Shown here one piece after another: positions 27,730-35,745 of a stretch of DNA of 64,000 nucleotides. The position numbers and the translations under genes are program-made. Source of the DNA: an uncultured Pelagibacteraceae bacterium (GTDB taxonomy: Bacteria; Pseudomonadota; Alphaproteobacteria; Pelagibacterales; Pelagibacteraceae); assembly GCA_902610975.1 (NCBI GenBank), contig CACLXL010000001.1:124001-188000 (forward strand), written 5' to 3'. The notes beneath the pieces were generated by a model. It was not told the DNA's origin and ran no database searches. It worked only from the letters and a program-made list of their open reading frames with translations. Positions within the stretch are counted from its first letter, which is position 1, and the number at the start of each line of letters is the position of its first letter.

Positions 27730-27752
27730 TGATTCAATTTAAAGTTGAATCA
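27730..27752. promoter_or_regulatory. Near-perfect palindrome with two GANTC sites at the ccrM start
   Basis: Arms TGATTCAATTT (27730-27740) and AAGTTGAATCA (27742-27752) pair in inverted orientation around a single central base (27741), with one mismatched pair (27738/27744). Each arm carries a GANTC site (27731-27735 and 27747-27751), the motif methylated by CcrM. A third GANTC site is at 27680-27684. The right arm ends on the A of the ccrM ATG. It could be an operator whose state depends on methylation by the gene product, or an RNA hairpin over the ribosome-binding region. Confidence 0.6.
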
Positions 27753-28831
27753 TGAAAATGTTCAAATATTCTAACAAAATTATTAATGGTGATTGTTTAA
27801 AGAAATTAAAAAAAATTCCAGACAAAACTTTTGATTTAGTTTTTGCTGATCCACCTTACAATATGCAGATTGGTGAAAAATTAACACGTCCAGATTCTAG
27901 TAAGGTAAATGGTGTTAAAGATAAATGGGATCAATTTAATAGTTTTAAACATTACGATGAATTTTGTAAGTCTTGGTTAACAGAATGCAAAAGAATTTTA
28001 AAAGATAATGGATCTATTTGGGTAATAGGCTCTTATCATAATATTTTTCGATTAGGATATCATTTACAAAATTTAGGTTATTGGTTGCTTAACGATGTAA
28101 TTTGGAGGAAAAATAATCCAATGCCAAATTTCAGAGGAACAAGGTTTACTAATGCACATGAGACTTTGATATGGGCATCTAAAAATAAAAAATCAAAATA
28201 TACTTTTAATTATCAGTCTCTCAAATGTTTAAATGATGATTTGCAGATGAGATCGGACTGGATATTACCAATTTGTAATGGAGGGGAGAGATTAAAGAAA
28301 AATGGAAAAAAAGTACACTCTACTCAAAAGCCAGAAGCTCTTCTTCATAGAATTATATTAGCAACCACTAATAAAGGTGATACAATTTTTGATCCTTTTT
28401 TAGGTACTGGGACTTCGGCAGTTGTTTCAAAAAAATTAGGTAGAAGTTACTATGGAATTGAAAAAGATAAAAAATATTTTGTTGCAGCTAAAGATAGAGT
28501 TAACAAGACCAAAAAGATACCTGATGACTGCCTAGATACTATTGAAAATAACAAATCAAAACCTAGAATACCTTTCGGTTCACTGGTGGAATTGGGAATA
28601 ATTAAACCAGGAAAATCTTTATTTGATCCAAAGAATAAGATTAATGCTAAAATTATGGCTGATGGGAGTATAAAATATAAAGATATAGAGGGTTCAATAC
28701 ATAAAATTGCAGCAAAAATAATGGGAGCAGAAAGTTATAACGGTTGGACTTACTGGCACTATAATTTAAATGGATCTACTGTGTTGATTGATAATTTAAG
28801 GCAAAAATTTATTGCTGAGAAACAAATTTAA
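27752..28831 (+). CDS. ccrM: CcrM-type DNA adenine-N6 methyltransferase (GANTC)
   Basis: A 359-aa beta-class methyltransferase. It has the catalytic FADPPYNMQIG (about 30-40), a target-recognition middle part, and the SAM motif FDPFLGTGTSAVVSKKLGR after it. The C-terminal RAMA-like domain (about 275-355, GSLVELGIIKPGKSLFDP, SYNGWTYWHY) is characteristic of CcrM. No restriction endonuclease gene is adjacent, so this is a housekeeping, cell-cycle type methylase as in Caulobacter. The start codon overlaps a palindrome containing its own target sites. The end overlaps the convergent monooxygenase gene by 4 bases. Confidence 0.93.
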   Translation: MKMFKYSNKIINGDCLKKLKKIPDKTFDLVFADPPYNMQIGEKLTRPDSSKVNGVKDKWDQFNSFKHYDEFCKSWLTECKRILKDNGSIWVIGSYHNIFRLGYHLQNLGYWLLNDVIWRKNNPMPNFRGTRFTNAHETLIWASKNKKSKYTFNYQSLKCLNDDLQMRSDWILPICNGGERLKKNGKKVHSTQKPEALLHRIILATTNKGDTIFDPFLGTGTSAVVSKKLGRSYYGIEKDKKYFVAAKDRVNKTKKIPDDCLDTIENNKSKPRIPFGSLVELGIIKPGKSLFDPKNKINAKIMADGSIKYKDIEGSIHKIAAKIMGAESYNGWTYWHYNLNGSTVLIDNLRQKFIAEKQI

Positions 28832-29958
28832 TATTTATATACTTTACCTAAATAAGAACTGACAAAACTCTTTCTTTTAACTAAAATTTTCATAAAAAAG
28901 TTTCTTATTATTTGCATGATTGAACTTGAAAAATGGAAAGCAAAAAAATTAATATTTGATCTTCTCTTTACTATTCTTGCTCTTCTAGATCTCTCTTTAA
29001 AGTAAGAATTTTGAATTTCTGCTTTATCATCTTTGATTAAATTAAATAACTCGTATGCGCTCTCTATCGATTGCCCTGCACCTTGAGCTAAAGTAGGTAA
29101 AAATCCGTTAAAGGCATCTCCAATATAAAAAACTTTACTATTTGTGGAAGGAAGTATTTGAGGGGTAGAGTATAAAGGCCAAGATTTCAAATCTCCTTCA
29201 AAAACTTTTTCTAAATTAGGATTTTGAATCACAACTTTAGCAACCAATGATTTAATATTATCAGGGTCATATTTTTTATCTCTTATAATACAAACAAAAT
29301 TAAGTTCTTTATTTTGATTTACCGGGTAAATCACAATATGACAATTTTTTCCCATCATGAGACTTATTTTTTCCTCATCAATATTTAAATCAGATTTTTT
29401 TTTAAGTATTATTCGTAAAGCTATAGCTTTTTTAAATTTAGGCTCGTTTTTTTTCTTTTCAAAAAAAGATCTTGTATTTGAAAAAATACCATCAGCTCCT
29501 ACAACAATGTCGACAAGATCATTTGTGTTATCTTCAAATTTAATTAGTACTTTACCTTTAAGTTCAGAAACCTCTTTTATTTTTTTTCCAAATCTAAGGT
29601 GTTGAGTATAAACATCATCTTTCAAAAACTCTATTAAAGTTGATCTTTGTAGTGTCGTATATTTGTTTTTGGCAGTGTTAAATTGTGTCAAATCTAAATC
29701 ACAAATTTTTTTATTTTGAATATTGTAAAAGTCGATCCCTTTAGGGTTAAATATTTTCTTATCGTCTATTTTACTAAATCCGATTTTATTTAAAATATTT
29801 ATGCTATTTGTTGATAGTTGAATTCCATAACCATCGTCAAGGGATAAACTTTCCAGTTTTTCATACAACATGAATTCATGGTCTGACTCTCTCTTTATTA
29901 AATTAGCAAGAGTTAAACCTGCTATACCCGAGCCAATGATTGCTATTTTTTTTTTCAT
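28828..29958 (-). CDS. FAD-dependent monooxygenase, PHBH/UbiH-like
   Basis: A 376-aa class A flavoprotein hydroxylase. N-terminal FAD-binding GSGIAGLTLANL, the middle motif VVGADGIFSNTR and the late motif YIGDAFNGFLPTLAQGAGQS are present. The late motif is unusual: most members read GDAAHxxxPxxGQGxNxxxED, while here the AH is FN and the closing ED is ES. The C terminus is basic and partly hydrophobic (SSIMQIIRNFFMKI), possibly membrane-touching. A role in ubiquinone hydroxylation is possible but not shown. It shares one base with the upstream mutY stop. Confidence 0.75.
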   Translation of the reverse strand: MKKKIAIIGSGIAGLTLANLIKRESDHEFMLYEKLESLSLDDGYGIQLSTNSINILNKIGFSKIDDKKIFNPKGIDFYNIQNKKICDLDLTQFNTAKNKYTTLQRSTLIEFLKDDVYTQHLRFGKKIKEVSELKGKVLIKFEDNTNDLVDIVVGADGIFSNTRSFFEKKKNEPKFKKAIALRIILKKKSDLNIDEEKISLMMGKNCHIVIYPVNQNKELNFVCIIRDKKYDPDNIKSLVAKVVIQNPNLEKVFEGDLKSWPLYSTPQILPSTNSKVFYIGDAFNGFLPTLAQGAGQSIESAYELFNLIKDDKAEIQNSYFKERSRRARIVKRRSNINFFAFHFSSSIMQIIRNFFMKILVKRKSFVSSYLGKVYKY

Positions 29959-30959
29959 TAAAATAAAGTTGATACTTGCTTAAATATTCTTTTTGTAAAA
30001 CTTGGAATAAATTCTTTATTTTCTTTTAAAGAAAACCAATTAAACGTCCGTGGAATTTTTTTTGAAAATTTATAATATAAATTTATATTTAGTTTAAGGT
30101 TCGAAATCGAATTTTTGTAATTTTTAAGAAATATCCAATTTTGATTATATGTAACATTATTAGTCTCCTTTATTTCTGGTATATTGAAGTCTTTCAAAAA
30201 ACTAATTCGATTATTTTTAGTTAATGCAATTTGTTTTTTCTTATTGATATAACAAAAAATATCGTAGTTTTTGTTTTTAGTCATTTTGTTTTTTACATTC
30301 TTAATTTTATTACTAGATTTAAAATACTTACATGTTTTATTCAAACAACAGGTAATACAATTTGGGTTTTTTGGTTTACATGTTATTGCTCCAAATTCCA
30401 TCAAAGCTTCTACAAAGTCATCATTTCTTTTTGTTATAAAAAGTTGTTTTTTATTTTTTTCGATAAATTTATCAAAATCTATTTTTTTTTCTTTAATATT
30501 TAAAATTCTTGAAAATACTCTTTTTACGTTCCCATCGAGAGCAATTCTTGGTTCGTTGTAGACTAAACCTAACAAAGCATTTGCAGTATAATCCCCGACT
30601 CCTGGTAGCTTTTTAATTTCCTTAATAGATTGAGGTAGTCTTGATTTGTGGTTTTTAACTAAAAGTTTAGAGCATGCTAAAAGATTTCTAGCTCTTCTGT
30701 AATAGCCCAGTCCTTCCCACATTTTTAAAATTTCCTTTTCATTGCTTTTTGACAAAGCGTTTAAAGTTTTAAACTTTCTCGTAAAATTATTGAAATAAGG
30801 AATGACTGTTTTTACTTGAGTTTGCTGCAACATAAATTCACTTAAAAGTCTATAATACAGCTTTTTTGGTGACTTTTTGCCAACACGCCAAGGTAATTTT
30901 CTTTTGCTATTATCATACCAAGCTAAAATTTTTTTTGGTAAAGTTTGATTTATATGCAT
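29958..30959 (-). CDS. mutY: A/G-specific adenine glycosylase
   Basis: About 333 aa from MHINQTLPKKILAWYD; the frame opens 36 bases further upstream but the E. coli-like start is here. MutY removes adenine opposite 8-oxoguanine. It has SEFMLQQTQVKTVIPYF with the catalytic Glu, the helix-hairpin-helix KKLPGVGDYTANALLG, Asp in ALDGNVKRVFSR, and the 4Fe-4S Cys set CKPKNPNCITCCLNKTC (spacing C-x6-C-x2-C-x5-C). The C-terminal NUDIX-like 8-oxoG-recognition domain is present but weakly conserved. The ATG directly abuts the divergent dciA start. Confidence 0.93.
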   Translation of the reverse strand: MHINQTLPKKILAWYDNSKRKLPWRVGKKSPKKLYYRLLSEFMLQQTQVKTVIPYFNNFTRKFKTLNALSKSNEKEILKMWEGLGYYRRARNLLACSKLLVKNHKSRLPQSIKEIKKLPGVGDYTANALLGLVYNEPRIALDGNVKRVFSRILNIKEKKIDFDKFIEKNKKQLFITKRNDDFVEALMEFGAITCKPKNPNCITCCLNKTCKYFKSSNKIKNVKNKMTKNKNYDIFCYINKKKQIALTKNNRISFLKDFNIPEIKETNNVTYNQNWIFLKNYKNSISNLKLNINLYYKFSKKIPRTFNWFSLKENKEFIPSFTKRIFKQVSTLF

Positions 30960-31439
30960 AATAAAAATAATAATAAAACACAAACTTACATACAAGGTCT
31001 TCGACCATTTTCAACATCTATTCCGAAAACTTTAAGAAAACATTTAAGAAAAGGTGGTTATAACTACTCTAGCATAGTTGATAACTGGACAAAAATAGTA
31101 AACAAGAAAATTTCGGATGTTAGTTACCCAATAACTGTAAAAATGGGCAAAGAGATGAGAGATGGCACTTTAGTGTTAAATGTAGTTCATGGAAATGAAA
31201 TGAAAATAGAATATGAAAAAAGTAGTATCAAAGACAAAATTAATAGTTTTTTTGGATACAACTGTATAAACAAAGTAACACTTAAAATTGTTCAAAACAA
31301 AATAGAAAAATTGGACAATACCTTACCGAAAATAAAAGATTTAAGAAAAATAGAAAATAAGATGAAAAAGATACATAATAATAATCTAAGAAACTCTCTT
31401 AATAATTTTTTGAAAGCTTATAATGAAAAAAGTAAATAG
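30954..31439 (+). CDS. DciA-like (DUF721) protein
   Basis: A protein of about 161 aa with one DUF721 domain. It has the N-terminal block RPFSTSIPKTLRKHLRKGGY, then SSIVDNWTKIVNKKISDVSYP, DGTLVLNVVHGNEMKIEYEK and NKVTLKIVQ, followed by a basic, helical tail. DUF721/DciA proteins are the ancestral bacterial replicative-helicase loading factors. An ATG at 30945 is also in frame; 30954 is preferred because it forms a back-to-back pair with the mutY ATG. It overlaps the dsbA-like gene by 17 bases. Confidence 0.8.
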   Translation: MHNKNNNKTQTYIQGLRPFSTSIPKTLRKHLRKGGYNYSSIVDNWTKIVNKKISDVSYPITVKMGKEMRDGTLVLNVVHGNEMKIEYEKSSIKDKINSFFGYNCINKVTLKIVQNKIEKLDNTLPKIKDLRKIENKMKKIHNNNLRNSLNNFLKAYNEKSK

Positions 31440-32013
31440 AATTTTAATTAAATCACTATTGTGTTGGTTAATATTTTTTGTACAAGCTGAAAGTAAAATA
31501 ATTAGTATTGGAAATACTGAGGCAAAAGTAAAGATTAAAGTTTTTTCCTCATTAACTTGTCCAGCATGTGCGAACTTTCATTCAAAAATTTTTAAACAAT
31601 TAAAATTAGAATTTATAGATAAGAATTTGGTAAAATTTGAACATCACCCTTTTCCGCTGGATTTAGCGGCGCTTAATGCTGAGATAATTTTAAGATGTCA
31701 TGTTGATAAAACTAAGAGAGTCGAGCTTCTTGATAAGATGTACCAAAAACAGAGAGTGTGGGCTGTTGGCTCTGATATAAATAAGATTAATAATGAAATT
31801 AAAAAGATAGGTTTGGAAATTAATTTAAATAATGAAAAAATGAACAATTGTTTAGAAAATGATAAATTCCAAGATGAGATATTAAACCAAAGGATTGAGG
31901 CTCAAAAAAAATATAAAATTGAGTCTACTCCAACAATTTTTATCAATGAAAAAAAATACAATGGCAAAATAGATTATAAAGCATTCAAGAAAACTTTAGA
32001 GAAGTATCTTTAG
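31423..32013 (+). CDS. DsbA-family thiol:disulfide protein, exported
   Basis: A 196-aa thioredoxin-fold protein with a signal peptide (ILIKSLLCWLIFFVQAES), the redox motif CPAC (SSLTCPACANFH, near residue 46) and the cis-Pro loop ESTPTIFIN. It belongs to the DsbA/DsbG-like thioredoxin_4 group and should act in the periplasm on disulfides. DciA-DsbA-SMC is a recurring alphaproteobacterial neighbourhood. It ends on the base before smc begins. Confidence 0.87.
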   Translation: MKKVNRILIKSLLCWLIFFVQAESKIISIGNTEAKVKIKVFSSLTCPACANFHSKIFKQLKLEFIDKNLVKFEHHPFPLDLAALNAEIILRCHVDKTKRVELLDKMYQKQRVWAVGSDINKINNEIKKIGLEINLNNEKMNNCLENDKFQDEILNQRIEAQKKYKIESTPTIFINEKKYNGKIDYKAFKKTLEKYL

Positions 32014-34458
32014 ATGAAATTTAAAAATTTAGAAATGACTGGGTTCAAATCTTTTTCTGAGAAAACAACTGTATTAATAGAAAAAGGTCTCACAGGTATA
32101 GTTGGTCCAAATGGTTGTGGAAAATCAAACATAGTTGAAGCTTTAAGATGGTGTATGGGTGAAAATTCAGCAAAAAGTATGAGAGGATCAGGGATGGAAG
32201 ATGTTATTTTTTCTGGAACATCGAATAGGCCTTCAAAGAATATTTCAGAAGTAGCTTTACTTTTGGATAACCAAGAGAGAAATGGTCCAATTCAATATAA
32301 AGAGTTCGAAGAAATATCTGTTAAAAGAAAGATAGAAAAAAATAAAGGTTCAAAATACTTCATAAATGACAAAGAGGTGAGAGCAAGAGATGTGCAAACT
32401 TTTTTTGCGGATCTTTCTACAGGTGCTCATTCTCCCTCTTTAATTAGCCAAGGAAGAATTGGCCAGTTAGTAATTGCAAAACCTATTGAGAGAAAATCAA
32501 TCCTTGAAGAGGCAGCCGGTATTTCTGGAATTCATGCAAGGAGACAAGAAGCGGAAACAAGACTAAATGCAGCTGAAAATAATTTAAAAAAAGCAGATGA
32601 ATTAAAAAGACAACAACAAAAACAACTTGAAAACCTCAAAAAACAAGCAGAGGAAGCTACTAGATATAAAGAAATATCTGGTCAAATAAAAAAAATTGAG
32701 GCAGGTTTATATTATTTAAAAATCAAAGATATCGAAAAAGACAAAAAACTAATTCAGGAAAAACTGAGCGAGCTCGATGATGAGATAAGTGCTGTAAATA
32801 TTGATTACAATCATAATAATACTCTATTGGAAGAAGAAAATAAAAAACTTGCTCCTTTAAGAGATAAAAAAATGGAAAGTGCTGCCAGTCTTCAAAAGTT
32901 AAATTTAGACATGACTAATCTTGTAGAGGAAGAGAAAAGAGTTAAAACTTTACAAGATAAACTAGACAAATCAATTAAAACTGTTGAGTCCGATTTAGAG
33001 CGTGAAAAGAGCATTACATTAGATGCTGATTTAAATGAGAAAAGAATTTCTAAAGAAAAAGAAAATCTTCTCAATACAGAAAACAAACTATTAGATGTTG
33101 AGTCAAACTCATCAAAAGAATTACAAATTTCCAAGAAAGAACTAAACAAATTACAAAGCCAATTGGACGTAATGTTGGATCAAATTGAAGATGATATAGA
33201 AAATGACAAAAAACTCTCGAAAGAAACTTTTAAGGAATTAAAACAACTTGTAAAAAAAATAACTTTATCGCAAGAGGATTATGCAGAAAAATATGGAAAA
33301 AATAAATCTATTGAAAGTGACTCCATTAAAAGAAAAGAGCGAATTAAAAACATTGATGTAGAATTAGAAAATTGGAGAAATTTAAAAACTAATTCGGAAA
33401 AAATGATCTCTGAATTAAACGACAGATCAAATAGAATAAAATTAGAAATAAGCGAAAATCAAAAAAATCCAGAAAGAATAGCAACTTCAAAAGGTCAGAA
33501 CTTACAAAACTTAGAAAATATTAAAAAAAGAAACGAAGAAATTGAAAGTGAGTTAGTTGATGCAGAAAAAAAATATAGTTTCATAAATCAAAATCTTAAA
33601 GAAATACAGTTAAAGCTTACTGATTTAAAAGAAAGTAAAGCTAGAAATGAAGCTACAATTGAGGGGATTGAAAGTAGAAAAAAAGATCTACTTTATTCTG
33701 TAAAAAATGAACTTGACATAGATAATGAATTGTCGATTTTGCCCCAATCCGATTTAAGTGATATTGAAATTGAAAACTTTCCATCAATCGAAGAACAAAT
33801 TGAAAAAATAGAAAAAACTAAAAAAAAGAGAGAGTCTTTAGGCTCGGTGAATCTTAGAGCTGACGAAGAAACTAAAAAGTACGAAACAGAAATTAAAAAG
33901 ATGGAGGACGATAGGGCTGATTTGTACTCTGCTATAGTAAAGTTAAAGTCGAGTATAGATGAATTAAATCAAAAAGGTAGGGAAAGACTTTTAGATGCCT
34001 ATACAAAAGTAAATAGAAAATTTAATGAGGTTTATACAAAACTGTTTAATGGAGGAACAGCTAAAATTGAATTAGTTGACTCAGATGATCCTCTTGAAGC
34101 AGGTCTTGAAATGTTTGTTTCGCCGCCTGGGAAAAGACTGCAATCAATAACCTTGTTATCTGGAGGAGAGCAAGCTTTAACTGCTTTATCGCTGATATTC
34201 GCTGTATTTTTGGTAAACCCTTCGCCAATATGTGTTTTAGACGAAGTAGATGCTCCTTTAGACGATGCTAATGTAACAAGATTTTGTGGGTTGTTAGATG
34301 ATTTAACTAAAATTACAAACACAAAATTCATTATTATTACTCACCATGCATTAACTATGTCAAGAATGGACAGACTTTACGGTGTTACAATGGCTGAGCA
34401 GGGGGTTAGCCAACTTGTCTCTGTTGACTTACAAAGAGCTGAAGAATTAGTAGCATAA
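32014..34458 (+). CDS. smc: Short chromosome segregation protein SMC lacking a visible hinge
   Basis: An 814-aa SMC ATPase. The head is complete: GFKSFSEKTTVLIEKGLTGI, Walker A GPNGCGKSN (31-39), the R-loop region, the ABC signature LLSGGEQALTAL (from 714) and Walker B ICVLDEVDAPLDD (from 739). Between about 160 and 640 there is only charged coiled-coil sequence. I see no globular hinge domain, which accounts for a good part of the roughly 300-residue deficit against the usual 1,150-1,200 aa. The frame is continuous, so it is not a frameshift. It should compact and segregate the chromosome, but dimerisation must differ from classical SMC. Confidence 0.88.
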   Translation: MKFKNLEMTGFKSFSEKTTVLIEKGLTGIVGPNGCGKSNIVEALRWCMGENSAKSMRGSGMEDVIFSGTSNRPSKNISEVALLLDNQERNGPIQYKEFEEISVKRKIEKNKGSKYFINDKEVRARDVQTFFADLSTGAHSPSLISQGRIGQLVIAKPIERKSILEEAAGISGIHARRQEAETRLNAAENNLKKADELKRQQQKQLENLKKQAEEATRYKEISGQIKKIEAGLYYLKIKDIEKDKKLIQEKLSELDDEISAVNIDYNHNNTLLEEENKKLAPLRDKKMESAASLQKLNLDMTNLVEEEKRVKTLQDKLDKSIKTVESDLEREKSITLDADLNEKRISKEKENLLNTENKLLDVESNSSKELQISKKELNKLQSQLDVMLDQIEDDIENDKKLSKETFKELKQLVKKITLSQEDYAEKYGKNKSIESDSIKRKERIKNIDVELENWRNLKTNSEKMISELNDRSNRIKLEISENQKNPERIATSKGQNLQNLENIKKRNEEIESELVDAEKKYSFINQNLKEIQLKLTDLKESKARNEATIEGIESRKKDLLYSVKNELDIDNELSILPQSDLSDIEIENFPSIEEQIEKIEKTKKKRESLGSVNLRADEETKKYETEIKKMEDDRADLYSAIVKLKSSIDELNQKGRERLLDAYTKVNRKFNEVYTKLFNGGTAKIELVDSDDPLEAGLEMFVSPPGKRLQSITLLSGGEQALTALSLIFAVFLVNPSPICVLDEVDAPLDDANVTRFCGLLDDLTKITNTKFIIITHHALTMSRMDRLYGVTMAEQGVSQLVSVDLQRAEELVA

Positions 34459-34461
34459 GCC

Positions 34462-34746
34462 ATGACATTACCTGAAGACTTCGAAACTCGCCTAAAAATT
34501 GCAAAGTCTAAATTAAAAAAAGAGTTTGATAATGATAACAAAAAAAAAGGATCATTTATGGGCAATGCCTTTAAATTAGGCACAGAACTTGTAGCAGCAG
34601 TGGCGGTTGGGACAATAATTGGGTTTATTTTAGATAGCTGGTTTGATACTAAACCTTGGTTAATATTAATTTTCTTCTTTTTGGGAGCTGCTGCAGGCAT
34701 GTTAAACGTCTTTAAAGCTGCTAAAAGAATGCAGAAAGGGGAATAA
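34462..34746 (+). CDS. atpZ: AtpZ/AtpI-type ATP synthase accessory membrane protein
   Basis: A 94-aa protein with a hydrophilic N terminus and two hydrophobic helices: GTELVAAVAVGTIIGFILD and LILIFFFLGAAAGMLNVF. The second helix ends in the family pattern GxxxGxxNVxRxxxxM (AAGMLNVFKAAKRM). Such proteins lead F0 operons and are linked to ATP synthase assembly or ion (Mg/Ca) supply. It lies 3 bases after smc and 9 bases before atpB. Confidence 0.85.
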   Translation: MTLPEDFETRLKIAKSKLKKEFDNDNKKKGSFMGNAFKLGTELVAAVAVGTIIGFILDSWFDTKPWLILIFFFLGAAAGMLNVFKAAKRMQKGE

Positions 34747-34755
34747 AAGGTTTTT

Positions 34756-35490
34756 ATGGCTAGCAATCCAATGGAACAATTTACGGTCCACAGAATTGGA
34801 CCTGAGATTAAAATTGCAGGTATTGATTTGTCTTTTACAAATGCAAGTCTATTCATGGTAATTAGCGCCTCAATAATACTTTTATTTTTATTTTTTGGCT
34901 CAAAAGAAAAAAAAATTATTCCTAACAAAATACAGTTGATTGCTGAAATTTTTTATAACTTTGTGGCTAAAATGATTAGCGATACCGCCGGTTCAAAAGC
35001 AAAACCTTACTTTCCATTTATATTTAGTCTTTTTATGTTTGTATTATTTTGTAATATGGTAGGTATGCTGCCCTATTCTTTTACAGTTACGAGCCACATT
35101 ATAGTCACTCTAATAATGGCTTTATTTATATTTGTGGCAGTAACAATTATTGGTTTTTTAAAACATGGATTTAAATATTTAAAAATTTTCGTACCCAGTG
35201 GCGTTCCGGCTATTTTATTACCTCTTATTACCATCATAGAAATTATTTCTTATTTGAGTAGGCCGGTAAGTCTATCGGTGCGTTTATTTGCTAATATGAT
35301 GGCTGGTCACACCATGTTGAAAGTTTTTGGAGGTTTTGTTGTAAGTTTGGGAATATTAGGTGGATGGTTACCACTTGGTTTTTCAGTAGCACTAACAGGT
35401 TTAGAGATTCTTGTAGCTTTTCTGCAAGCATATGTTTTTGCAATATTAACCTGCATCTATTTAAATGATGCATTAAATTTACACCATTAA
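34756..35490 (+). CDS. atpB: ATP synthase F0 subunit a
   Basis: A 244-aa integral-membrane protein that forms the proton half-channels. The essential Arg is in RPVSLSVRLFANMMAGH, and the last helices carry GLEILVAFLQAYVFAILTCIYL, containing the conserved Glu/Gln. The N terminus MEQFTVHRIGPEIKIAGIDLS is typical of alphaproteobacteria. It is second in the F0 operon atpZ-B-E-F'-F. The F1 genes are not in this window, fitting the split atp operons of alphaproteobacteria. Confidence 0.96.
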   Translation: MASNPMEQFTVHRIGPEIKIAGIDLSFTNASLFMVISASIILLFLFFGSKEKKIIPNKIQLIAEIFYNFVAKMISDTAGSKAKPYFPFIFSLFMFVLFCNMVGMLPYSFTVTSHIIVTLIMALFIFVAVTIIGFLKHGFKYLKIFVPSGVPAILLPLITIIEIISYLSRPVSLSVRLFANMMAGHTMLKVFGGFVVSLGILGGWLPLGFSVALTGLEILVAFLQAYVFAILTCIYLNDALNLHH

Positions 35491-35496
35491 ATGAAA

Positions 35497-35503
35497 AAGG
35501 AGG
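35497..35503 (+). promoter_or_regulatory. Strong Shine-Dalgarno for atpE
   Basis: AAGGAGG at 35497-35503 is followed by AAAA and then the atpE ATG at 35508, in the 17-base gap after atpB. Most starts in this window overlap the previous gene or show no such sequence. A full anti-SD match fits the need to make subunit c in about tenfold excess over subunit a. The 4-base spacing is slightly short. Confidence 0.75.
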
Positions 35504-35507
35504 AAAA

Positions 35508-35735
35508 ATGGAGTTAGAAGCGGCAAAAATGATTGGAGCAGGTCTTGCTGCAATCGCATTAGCTGGAGCTGGAGTAGGTATCGGAATTATTTTCGGTAAC
35601 TACCTATCTGGAGCAATGAGAAATCCGTCTGCAGCTCAAAAACAATTCCCTAACTTATTGTTGGGATTTGCTTTAGCAGAAGCAACTGGATTATTTGGAC
35701 TTGTAGTGGCTTTAATTATTTTATTTGCATTTTAG
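35508..35735 (+). CDS. atpE: ATP synthase F0 subunit c
   Basis: A 75-aa hairpin of two membrane helices that forms the rotor ring. Helix 1 has the glycine motif AGAGVGIGIIFG (19-30), the polar loop reads RNPSAAQKQFP, and helix 2 carries the proton-binding Glu58 in GFALAEATGLFGL. There is no Gln in helix 1 of the kind found in Na+-type rings, so a proton ring is expected. It is preceded by the strongest ribosome-binding site seen here. Confidence 0.97.
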   Translation: MELEAAKMIGAGLAAIALAGAGVGIGIIFGNYLSGAMRNPSAAQKQFPNLLLGFALAEATGLFGLVVALIILFAF

Positions 35736-35745
35736 TAGATTAAAT

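Noticed and set aside
27680-27751. Intrinsic terminator after rnhB
   Set aside because: There is a T-run near 27703, but no GC-rich hairpin precedes it; the only palindrome is the GANTC-bearing one at the ccrM start.
27752-28831. Restriction-modification system
   Set aside because: The methylase has the CcrM C-terminal domain and no endonuclease or specificity gene lies nearby, so it is an orphan housekeeping methylase.
30231-30561. Two hydrophobic open frames opposite mutY
   Set aside because: They arise because antisense of Lys/Asn-rich AT-rich coding sequence reads as Phe/Leu/Ile; no independent support.
32014-34458. SMC shortened by a frameshift or internal stop
   Set aside because: One continuous frame contains both head halves with correct motifs, and neighbours abut it normally, so the short form appears genuine.
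35508-35735. Sodium-type rotor subunit c
   Set aside because: Helix 1 lacks the Gln of Na+-binding rings and the surroundings of Glu58 look like the usual alphaproteobacterial proton type.
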